7,391 nt of DNA from contig JAQTTS010000102.1 in assembly GCA_028710655.1 (NCBI GenBank), forward strand, positions 1-7,391, given 5' to 3'. The first letter of the stretch is position 1, and every line of letters starts with the position of its first letter. Both the position numbers and the translations under genes were made by a program. This stretch comes from Dehalococcoidales bacterium (GTDB lineage Bacteria > Chloroflexota > Dehalococcoidia > Dehalococcoidales > UBA5760). Below are positions 1-7,391 of this stretch, one piece after another. The notes under the pieces were generated by a model. The model saw nothing but the letters and a program-made list of their open reading frames with translations. It ran no database searches and was not told the origin of the DNA.

Positions 1-300
1 ATTCTTCCCGGAGATAGTCGTAGAGCAGCTAATCGCTACGTTCAGATTCCCATCGTTACCGGCATCGGATATGCCAGGAATGTGGCGGTGGTCAAGTCGG
101 CCCATGCCGTGATTGCCATCGGCGGGAGCTACGGCACCCTTACTGAAATAGGGCATGCCCTTCAGAGTGGCATACCTGTTGTTGGTCTGAACACATGGGT
201 GATCTCCAGAAATGGCCGGGAAGATGGCTCAATTATTCCGGCGAAGACTCCCGGTGAGGCTGTCGAGAAGGCCCTGGAGCTGGCGCAGACCGGTGAATAG
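1..300 (+). CDS. TIGR00725/LOG-like Rossmann-fold protein, 3' end only
   Basis: The reading frame is open from the first base to the TAG at 298-300, so the 99 visible codons are the C-terminal part of a longer gene. An internal GTG at 82 is not the start, because typical family sequence precedes it (ILPGD at the left edge, then TGIGYARN). The core GGSYGTLTE (residues 42-50 of the visible part) matches the PGGxGTxxE-type phosphate-binding motif of the lysine-decarboxylase-like/LOG superfamily. The combination ILPGD, TGxGxARN, GGxYGTLTEI and GIPVVGLNTW is that of the TIGR00725 subfamily, which is also annotated as MoCo-carrier-like. The biochemical role of TIGR00725 proteins is not settled, so a cytokinin phosphoribohydrolase label is not justified. 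The stop lies 28 nt before the enolase start on the same strand, so the genes may be co-transcribed. Confidence 0.85.
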   Translation: MLPGDSRRAANRYVQIPIVTGIGYARNVAVVKSAHAVIAIGGSYGTLTEIGHALQSGIPVVGLNTWVISRNGREDGSIIPAKTPGEAVEKALELAQTGE

Positions 301-322
301 ATCGAGTTTCGAGGTGGATTAA

Positions 323-2677
<2,355 letters not shown>

Positions 2678-2708
2678 TTGGCAATATGGTTGTTAAAAAG
2701 TCTCCAAA

Positions 2709-2739
2709 TTGATATCATTACCATTGGTATGTCTAAAAT
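2709..2739 (+). promoter_or_regulatory. Candidate sigma70-type promoter for the first tubulin-like gene
   Basis: TTGATA (2709-2714) and TAAAAT (2734-2739) are 19 nt apart, a longer spacer than ideal. TAAAAT is embedded in TATGTCTAAAAT. A nearly identical block, TATGACTAAAAT, precedes the second paralogue at about the same distance from its ATG, which is the main support. A short palindrome TACCA-T-TGGTA (2719-2729) lies in the spacer and could be an operator or chance. The 97-bp gap to gap and this element suggest transcription separate from the glycolytic genes. Confidence 0.45.
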
Positions 2740-2774
2740 AGAAAACCCGTTTTTATATTGGAAGAGTAACTAAA

Positions 2775-3938
2775 ATGAAATTACTGGTTATCGGTTTCGG
2801 ACAGTGCGGTGGCAGGATTGCCGATGAGTTTGCCCGGCTGGGTATAAAGGCTCGTTTGGAGCGTAAGATTAATATTATCACCGGTGTGTTCGCGGTTAAC
2901 ACCGATGTGGCCGATTTAAGCGGATTGGTTACCATCAGGCCTGATTATCAGCACAGGGTGCTTATTGGCGGTAATAAGACCGGCGGTCATGGTGTGGGTA
3001 AGATTAACGAGCTGGGTGCCGAGGTTGCCCGAGATGATGCCGACAAGGTTATTGATGCCATCAAGGAAACGCCGCAATTTGCTGAAACAGATGCCTTCTT
3101 GCTCATTGCCGGAGCTGCCGGCGGCACCGGCTCCGGGGCGATAGCCACGATAACGCAAAAACTGAAAGAGCGCTACATTGAAAAACCACTCTATAACCTG
3201 ATAGTCCTTCCTTTTCAGCACGAGGAGGAAACGGAAGGGAGGACCATTTATAATGCTGCCACCTGTCTCAAATCTGCCTATCTGGTGGCTGATGCTGTCT
3301 TCGTTGTTGATAATCAGAGGTATATTAGCAAAAACTACTCGATTAGAGGCAACCTGTCCAAGATTAACGCACTGATAGCAGAGCCGTTCTACAACCTCCT
3401 CTGCGCCGGCGAAGAAACCAGGCCTCAGTATATCGGCTCCAGGATACTTGATGCTGGTGACATAATACAGACTCTGGCTGGCTGGACTGTGATTGGCTAC
3501 AGTAGATCCCAGCCGGGAAGGATGAAGAACCTCTTCGATTTCCGGGACAAGATGGCGGAAGGGCAGAAGGGGGTTCAGTTGATCAATAATGCTATCAGCG
3601 AATTATCGGTAAGATGTAACCCGGCGGATGCTGGCAGGGGGTTATACCTGATCTCGGCGCCGGCCAAGGATATGGATATGAGTCTGGTGAAGGATATCGG
3701 TACTCATATGAAGCGTATCGCTCCGGAGGCCATCATTCGGACCGGTGATTACCCCAGGGAAAAAGGCTCACTTAATGTTACGGTAATCCTCTCCGAGTTC
3801 TGCGGGATGAAGAAAATTGTTGACTACTTTACCCAGACTATTGACCTTATCGCCACCATCAGGCGAAAGAGGGAAGGAATAGAGATCGAGCACAGCGACC
3901 TGGCCGACGCCTTTAAGGATATACCTTCCCTCCTTTGA
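2775..3938 (+). CDS. CetZ-like tubulin/FtsZ-superfamily GTPase, paralogue 1
   Basis: This is a predicted cytosolic GTP-binding, polymer-forming protein of 387 residues. GFGQCGGR (7-14) matches the T1 loop of tubulins and CetZ (GQCG) better than the FtsZ GGAG form. VNTD at 41-44 is the T2-like loop. GGNKTGGHGVGKINELGAE (65-83) resembles the CetZ GHGVGxxNExGAE region. GGTGSG (116-121) is the diagnostic phosphate-binding T4 loop. LDAGDI (225-230) aligns with the FtsZ T7 loop VDFADV and keeps both aspartates (D226, D229) needed for GTP hydrolysis across the subunit interface. The stretch 243-264 is at the tubulin M-loop position. The protein ends in DIPSLL. The ATG at 2775 has GGAAGAG about 8-10 nt upstream, and the protein start aligns exactly with the second copy. 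There are no membrane segments. Superfamily membership is clear. The CetZ assignment is from motifs, and the cellular role is unknown. Confidence 0.9.
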   Translation: MKLLVIGFGQCGGRIADEFARLGIKARLERKINIITGVFAVNTDVADLSGLVTIRPDYQHRVLIGGNKTGGHGVGKINELGAEVARDDADKVIDAIKETPQFAETDAFLLIAGAAGGTGSGAIATITQKLKERYIEKPLYNLIVLPFQHEEETEGRTIYNAATCLKSAYLVADAVFVVDNQRYISKNYSIRGNLSKINALIAEPFYNLLCAGEETRPQYIGSRILDAGDIIQTLAGWTVIGYSRSQPGRMKNLFDFRDKMAEGQKGVQLINNAISELSVRCNPADAGRGLYLISAPAKDMDMSLVKDIGTHMKRIAPEAIIRTGDYPREKGSLNVTVILSEFCGMKKIVDYFTQTIDLIATIRRKREGIEIEHSDLADAFKDIPSLL

Positions 3939-3949
3939 TTGGCCGGATG

Positions 3950-3995
3950 CTCCTGTTAAATACCAATTACGGTCAGAACAGGAGTTGTTTGTCTT
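3950..3995 (+). terminator. Candidate intrinsic terminator after the first tubulin-like gene
   Basis: A perfect 8-bp inverted repeat CTCCTGTT (3950-3957) / AACAGGAG (3977-3984) is followed by the T-rich run TTGTTTGTCTT. The 19-nt loop contains a smaller ACC/GGT pairing (3962-3964 with 3971-3973), so the RNA could fold as a two-step hairpin. It lies 11 nt after the TGA, in the short space between convergent genes. The T-tract is on the + side only, so it would mainly stop the + strand transcript. The T-run is interrupted and the stem short, hence moderate confidence. Confidence 0.5.
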
Positions 3996-4001
3996 AGTAC
4001 T

Positions 4002-4541
4002 TTACCCGGTGGTCTTGTTATAGATGTTCCAGGCTTGTTCGATAATCTCTCCACGTTTTTTCCAGGCTTGAGCTATAGTCGCTTCGCAGGACTTCATAGC
4101 CGAACTTACATCATCGTCAAAGGCGCCATGTGTCGTTGATTCTCTATCTCTGTAAGACTTTTCCGCCTGCTCCATGGCAGCACTATAAGCCCTCTCGGCC
4201 TGAGCTTTGGCCTCATCACGTGCTTTAATGGCCTTCTCTATTGCCTCGTCACGGTTTTTGAAAGCCTGTTTGATACCTGCGTTACAGGCATTTCTCGCTT
4301 GCTGCTCGGTGTCTTTATAGGTCTTTTCTGCTTCCAGTTCGCTCACCCGGTAGGCTGTGGTTACTTCCTTTTGTGCTTCCATATAGGCGGCGTATGCCTT
4401 TTCAGCCCGCCCCAGAATCTCACTCAAGGATGTTGCCGAGCGTTCCTTAACACTTTCAGGGGGTGCCGCTTGTTCTTTCACCTGTTTTGCTGTTTTCTCC
4501 GCTTGCTCACGGGCTTTGGGAGTTTGTTCTCCTTGACTCAT
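4002..4541 (-). CDS. Hendecad-repeat helical protein of unknown function, 179 aa
   Basis: I do not recognise a named family. The protein is rich in Ala, Glu, Lys and Gln, with no signal peptide or membrane segment. The first ~40 residues look disordered and charged, with PP at 27-28. From about 43 to 141 an 11-residue pattern repeats about nine times, with small residues at unit positions 7 and 10 and often an aromatic at 11: Tyr53, Tyr64, Tyr75, Tyr119, Tyr130 and Phe141 are all in the same 11-residue phase. Repeated words include AEKAY, AEKTY, AERAY and AEKSY. Two Trp (160, 171) are again 11 apart near the end. This is the mark of a long right-handed or straight helical coil. The start has AAGGAGG (complement at 4551-4557) 9 nt upstream. 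It follows the 491-aa gene on the same strand after 96 nt and converges on the first tubulin-like gene. Binding a GTPase filament is inference from location only. Confidence 0.85.
   Translation of the reverse strand: MSQGEQTPKAREQAEKTAKQVKEQAAPPESVKERSATSLSEILGRAEKAYAAYMEAQKEVTTAYRVSELEAEKTYKDTEQQARNACNAGIKQAFKNRDEAIEKAIKARDEAKAQAERAYSAAMEQAEKSYRDRESTTHGAFDDDVSSAMKSCEATIAQAWKKRGEIIEQAWNIYNKTTG
4119..4415 (-). repeat. 33-bp (11-codon) coding repeat array
   Basis: About nine hendecads, residues 43-141 of the 179-aa protein, are defined mainly by Ala at unit positions 7 and 10 and an aromatic at 11. The middle units (residues 76-108) keep the Ala positions but lose the aromatic. Confidence 0.7.
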
Positions 4542-4637
4542 TACTCAGGTCCTCCTTCACTCTGTTTTGTTACGATTACTTTTGTTGTCACGGAAGAGTC
4601 ATGGACTGATTTTCAAAAACTGTACATTTCCAGCCCT
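4542..4637 (-). other. Gap between the two helical-protein genes
   Basis: These 96 bases hold the strong Shine-Dalgarno site for the downstream 179-aa gene (complement of AAGGAGG at 4551-4557). I saw no convincing hairpin terminator or good -35/-10 pair on the - strand, so co-transcription of the two genes is the simplest reading. The strong SD may let the small protein be made at a higher level than its upstream neighbour. Confidence 0.5.
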
Positions 4638-6113
4638 TTATTCCTCCTCCTTATTGAGTTTCTCTTTCTTACTGGCGTACATCTTGGCCAGGAACTCCAG
4701 GCGTTTGTCCACCATCCTCGCCGACTCCTTCTCGGCTTCTTCTTTACTACGCTCTGTTGATGCCTCTTCGGCTGGTTCTGCTTCTTTGCTTTTCCCTGTG
4801 GCGCGGCTTATTGAAGCCTCGATAGATTTTTCAATCTGACTCATCGGTACTTCGGCAGGTTTCTCGGCCGGTTTGTATTGCTCCTCGGGACGGATTGGTG
4901 CCGGTCTGGTCCTCTCCTCCGTAAATCTGGAGGTATCCACACCTCGATTAATCGCTGCCTCGAATGCCCTGATTGAAGTCTCGGCGGCCTCTTTGGCTGC
5001 CTGTCTGGCCATTTCGGATGCCTGCTTGGCCTCGCGCTTCGCTGCCTCAGCGGCCTCTCTGGCCCCTCTACCTATCTCCTCTGCCTTGGCTATTGCTTCC
5101 TTGGATAACCTGGCTGCCTCGTTGGCTGCCTCCCTGGCCAGTTTACCCGTCTCCTCGACCATGTTCAAGGCTTCCCGGGAAGCGGCGGTTGATGCCTCGG
5201 CAATTTCCCGGACCTCTTTGATTATTTCCTCGGCTCTGGCTATCACAGTACTGACCGCTTCGTTAGTATTTCGTTTCATTAACTCAGCCGTCTCCTGAAC
5301 CTCTTTGCTCAGTTTATCGGCTCTGACTATCGCTTCCTGTGAGGATTTCTTCATCAGCTCGACGGATTCTTTGGCTTTCTCGCGTACCCCCTCGGCACCG
5401 GTGATAGTCCTGTCGAAGGTGGCGGTAGCTGTCTCGATGGTCTCCTGCGACCACTTGGTTGTCTCTTCGGCACTGCTTATCGCTTTGTCAAAGCCGCTGG
5501 TCGATATTGCAGTAGACTCTTCGAGGGCTTTGCTGGCCTTTTCCGCCTCGTCCACCGCCTTGCGGGAAGCTTTTATCGCCTCCTCGGAGAATTTCCTGGC
5601 TAACTTTTCTATCTCTTCTACCCTGGTTATCGCCTGGCGGGAGGTATTTCTGGCCTCCTCCGCAATCTCCCTGGCGGCCGCACTGGCCTTCTCGGCCCGG
5701 TTCATCCTTTCCGTCGATTCTTTCAGTGATGCCTCAGCAGCTTCCTTGGCTTCCTTAACCGTTCTTTCCGCCTGAGTTACTGAGTTCTCAAAGTTTTTGG
5801 TCAGGTTCTTGAGGGCGTCCCTGGTTGATTCGATCGTTTCCTCGGCCCGGGTTATTGCTTCTGTGAAAGCCTTAGACGATACTTCGGTAGATTCTTCAGC
5901 CTCCTTGGCTACCTTTTCGGCCTTGGCTATCGCTTTTTTGGATGCTCTGGTCCCTTCCTCGGCTGCTTTCCTGGTTGATTTGCCTAGCTCCTCAGCTCTG
6001 GCAATCGCTTCTTGAGCTATCCTTATCGTTGCCTCGGCAGCTTCGATAGCCGATTTACTCAGCGTTTCGGCCCTGGCTACTGCCTTATCAATTGCTCCGC
6101 TTCCCTCTTCCAT
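4638..6113 (-). CDS. Long helical protein with 25-residue tandem repeats, 491 aa
   Basis: I do not recognise a named family. Residues 11-389 are about fifteen tandem units of 25 residues, starting at 11, 36, 61, 86, 111, 136, 161, 186, 211, 236, 261, 286, 315, 340 and 365. Each unit tends to begin A-[IV]-x-x-A-E, with K near position 10 and charged residues elsewhere. The unit at 286 is 29 residues long, a four-residue (about one turn) insertion. The unbroken Ala/Glu/Lys/Ser pattern without Pro or Gly-rich breaks predicts one very long rod-like helix or coiled coil, tens of nanometres if extended. A Pro-rich linker (about 402-424) follows, then a second charged helix (about 424-491) ending in KEEE. 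There is one Trp, no Cys, no signal peptide and no membrane segment. The start ATG (6111-6113 complement) has only a close AGAGG upstream, so the start is less certain than the frame. Plausible roles are scaffold, filament or crosslinker. None is proven. Confidence 0.88.
   Translation of the reverse strand: MEEGSGAIDKAVARAETLSKSAIEAAEATIRIAQEAIARAEELGKSTRKAAEEGTRASKKAIAKAEKVAKEAEESTEVSSKAFTEAITRAEETIESTRDALKNLTKNFENSVTQAERTVKEAKEAAEASLKESTERMNRAEKASAAAREIAEEARNTSRQAITRVEEIEKLARKFSEEAIKASRKAVDEAEKASKALEESTAISTSGFDKAISSAEETTKWSQETIETATATFDRTITGAEGVREKAKESVELMKKSSQEAIVRADKLSKEVQETAELMKRNTNEAVSTVIARAEEIIKEVREIAEASTAASREALNMVEETGKLAREAANEAARLSKEAIAKAEEIGRGAREAAEAAKREAKQASEMARQAAKEAAETSIRAFEAAINRGVDTSRFTEERTRPAPIRPEEQYKPAEKPAEVPMSQIEKSIEASISRATGKSKEAEPAEEASTERSKEEAEKESARMVDKRLEFLAKMYASKKEKLNKEEE
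4947..6083 (-). repeat. 75-bp (25-codon) coding repeat array
   Basis: About fifteen 75-bp units in frame encode the 25-residue helical repeats of the 491-aa protein. The bases have drifted so that no two units are near-identical, while the amino-acid pattern and exact length hold. This implies an old array kept by selection on the protein rather than a recent slippage repeat. The only length change seen is 12 bp extra in the unit at 5172-5258. Confidence 0.85.
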
Positions 6114-6205
6114 AACCTCTTAATAACCCCTAAAGACTTTGATTAAGAAAAACAACATGACATCCCGGCCATCGAGATGATTGCTCTTCTGGTTGCGTAT
6201 TACCT

Positions 6206-6234
6206 ATTTTATGATAGGCCAATTAGTTTTGCAA
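6206..6234 (-). promoter_or_regulatory. Candidate promoter for the helical-protein genes
   Basis: Read on the - strand, TTGCAA (6229-6234) and TAAAAT (6206-6211) are 17 nt apart. The -10 hexamer is the same as in the two + strand candidates, but the -35 matches only four of six bases. It would give a leader of roughly 85 nt before the ATG at 6113. The overlap with the CCTAT/ATAGG hairpin (6203-6218) could be regulatory or chance. Confidence 0.3.
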
Positions 6235-6305
6235 TATATACCAACGCATAGGAATACCGCTGCTCCAGCTCTCTTGCTGAATAATTGGCTCATCCGATAT
6301 AGTAA

Positions 6306-6335
6306 TTGACATTGTACTGTGAGTATGACTAAAAT
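6306..6335 (+). promoter_or_regulatory. Candidate sigma70-type promoter for the second tubulin-like gene
   Basis: A perfect consensus -35, TTGACA (6306-6311), is followed after 18 nt by TAAAAT (6330-6335). The -10 lies in TATGACTAAAAT, matching the block before paralogue 1. The leader would be about 25 nt, with GGAGA (6354-6358) as ribosome binding site 8 nt before the ATG. Confidence 0.6.
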
Positions 6336-6366
6336 GGTGAAACTATTGACGCCGGAGAGATAGGAA

Positions 6367-7391
6367 ATGAAATTAGTAGTTATTGGTTTTGGACAATGTG
6401 GCGGCAGAGTTGCCGACGAGTTTGCCCGCTTGAACGCTCGCGCACGCAGCAATCGGGGGATAGAGATAGTGACCGGTGCCTTCGCGGTAAACTCGGACTC
6501 GGCTGACTTAAGCGGCCTGCAGGCAATCAAGTCCGATTACAAGCATAGAATTCTGATTGGTGGTCGCAGGACCGGTGGCCACGGAGTCGGCAAGATCAAT
6601 GAGCTGGGGGCTGAGATAGCCAAAGAGGATAGCGATAAGATTGTCGACGCGATAAGGGTTACGCCACGCTTTCTGGAGTCGGACGCCTTCTTACTGATTG
6701 CCAGTTCCGCCGGTGGCACCGGCTCCGGATCGATTCCGATCGTGACGAAACTGATCAAGGAGCGTTATGCGGATAAACCGGTCTATGACCTTATTATCCT
6801 GCCGTTTGAGCACGAAGAAAATAACGAAGAGCGGACTATTTATAATACTGCCACCTGTCTGAAGTCGGTCAATGCGGTGGCTGATGCGGTGATTCTTGTT
6901 GATAACCAGCGGTATATCCGAAAGGACTCCTCAATCAGAAACAATATTGCCGCCATCAACGCGCTGATAGTGGAGCCATTCTACAATCTGCTCTGTGCTG
7001 GCGAGGAGAAAAAACGAAAGAACATCGGGGCCAAGACGCTTGATGCCGGGGATATTCTGCAGACCGTATCGGGCTGGACGGTAATCGGCTACGGTAAATC
7101 GCCCCTTTCCATGATCAGCCCATTCCGGCAGACGCGGAACTTCAGGGATAAGAGTACCGAGACCCACAAGGGAATCCAGGCTATGGATGAGGCCCTGAGC
7201 GAGCTGTCGCTTTCCTGTAATCCCCAGGATGCCAACCGTGCCCTGTATCTTCTCTCCGCACCGGCCAGGGAAATGAATATGGATCTGGTGAAGGAGCTCG
7301 GCGATTATCTGCGAGACGTCGCCCCGAAGGCGATAATAAGAAGCGGAGATTATCCCAGGCAGAAGGGTGTTCTGGACGTCACCGTGATACT
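6367..7391 (+). CDS. CetZ-like tubulin/FtsZ-superfamily GTPase, paralogue 2, 3' truncated by window
   Basis: The frame is open from the ATG at 6367 to the window end, giving 341 complete codons. By comparison with paralogue 1, roughly 45-50 C-terminal residues are missing. It aligns without gaps to the first copy over residues 1-242, about two thirds identical by hand count. It keeps GFGQCGGR (7-14), VNSD (41-44), GGHGVGKINELGAE (70-83), GGTGSG (116-121) and LDAGDI (225-230) with D226 and D229, so it should bind and hydrolyse GTP. The first length difference is the loop after GWTVIGY: 25 residues here (243-267) against 22 in paralogue 1. The start is fixed by GGAGA at 6354-6358 and by alignment. 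It is divergent from the helical-protein genes with its own promoter. Whether its tail carries a DIPxxL-type end cannot be seen. Confidence 0.9.
   Translation, partial: MKLVVIGFGQCGGRVADEFARLNARARSNRGIEIVTGAFAVNSDSADLSGLQAIKSDYKHRILIGGRRTGGHGVGKINELGAEIAKEDSDKIVDAIRVTPRFLESDAFLLIASSAGGTGSGSIPIVTKLIKERYADKPVYDLIILPFEHEENNEERTIYNTATCLKSVNAVADAVILVDNQRYIRKDSSIRNNIAAINALIVEPFYNLLCAGEEKKRKNIGAKTLDAGDILQTVSGWTVIGYGKSPLSMISPFRQTRNFRDKSTETHKGIQAMDEALSELSLSCNPQDANRALYLLSAPAREMNMDLVKELGDYLRDVAPKAIIRSGDYPRQKGVLDVTVI

Larger units (their letters stand above)
6114..6366. other. 253-bp divergent intergenic region
   Basis: This is the space between the 491-aa gene (- strand) and the second tubulin-like gene (+ strand). 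It is more AT-rich than the flanking genes and holds promoter-like elements for both directions, listed separately. It also has a 5-bp-stem hairpin CCTAT/ATAGG (6203-6218) overlapping the - strand -10, and a spaced inverted repeat GCCAATTA (6218-6225) / TAATTGGC (6282-6289). No small coding gene or structured RNA is convincing. Confidence 0.6.

Noticed and set aside
82..300. GTG at 82 as the start of a 72-aa protein
   Set aside because: The same frame is open to the window edge and encodes conserved family sequence before this codon, so the gene begins upstream of the window.
2742..2753. AAAAC-CC-GTTTT as a terminator after gap
   Set aside because: The loop would be two bases with an A-T stem, too tight and weak, and it lies after the candidate promoter of the next gene.
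2775..3938. Calling this gene ftsZ
   Set aside because: The T1 loop is GQCGG and the GHGVG/NELGAE region is CetZ-like. FtsZ would show GGAGGN and a different T3 region. A true division ftsZ is probably elsewhere in the genome.
5305..5775. Long + strand open frames opposite the helical genes (also 4299-4760, 4873-5298 and 5797-6015)
   Set aside because: They mirror the Ala/Glu/Lys codons of the - strand repeats, giving low-complexity Ser/Ala/Leu proteins with no good ribosome sites. The - strand frames have the repeat logic and the clearer context.
4947..6083. CRISPR array or minisatellite
   Set aside because: The units are diverged and in frame with no identical repeats alternating with spacers. 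The periodicity belongs to the protein.
4638..6113. LEA, apolipoprotein, phasin or chemotaxis-receptor identity for the 491-aa protein
   Set aside because: Composition is similar, but the 25-residue period does not fit the 11- or 22-residue repeats, and there are no receptor membrane segments or signalling hairpin motif.
6218..6289. GCCAATTA/TAATTGGC inverted repeat as a defined operator
   Set aside because: An 8-bp match with a 56-nt spacing is expected by chance about this often in a region this size, so it is mentioned but not annotated as a site.

Overview
The window looks like a bacterial chromosome of moderate GC with clear Shine-Dalgarno sites. The bacterial-type enolase and class I GAPDH rule against an archaeon, although two genes belong to a tubulin branch best known from archaea. 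My best guess is Chloroflexota, perhaps Dehalococcoidia. That guess rests on remembered protein flavour, such as the enolase stretch STDFQEF and a tubulin/FtsZ-like gene near glycolytic genes. It is an inference and not a measurement.

Positions 1-2677 (+ strand) hold housekeeping genes: the 3' end of a TIGR00725/LOG-like Rossmann protein, then enolase (eno), then glyceraldehyde-3-phosphate dehydrogenase (gap). The gaps are 28 and 24 nt, so this reads as one transcription unit running from an unseen upstream promoter. Both enzymes keep their catalytic residues. The GAPDH has Val-Tyr where NAD-dependent enzymes usually have Leu-Pro.

Positions 2678-7391 are the interesting part. Two closely related tubulin/FtsZ-superfamily GTPases of CetZ-like type lie on the + strand, one complete (2775-3938) and one cut by the window end (6367-7391). 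By hand count they are about two thirds identical over the first 240 residues. Between them, on the - strand, lie two helical repeat proteins. One has 491 residues with about fifteen units of 25 residues (4638-6113). The other has 179 residues with about nine hendecads carrying an aromatic stripe (4002-4541). The first GTPase converges on this pair across a hairpin terminator (3950-3995). The second diverges from it across a 253-bp region with promoter-like elements on both strands. The two GTPase genes also share a block reading TATGnCTAAAAT before their starts.

My hypothesis is that this is a cytoskeletal module: two polymerising GTPases plus two dedicated coiled-coil partners, none with membrane segments or signal peptides. 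Both GTPases keep the nucleotide loop and the two T7-loop aspartates. They differ most in the loop at the tubulin M-loop position. The first ends in DIPSLL, which resembles the FtsZ C-terminal peptide. No RNA genes, CRISPR arrays, insertion sequences or tandem DNA repeats outside the coding repeats were seen.
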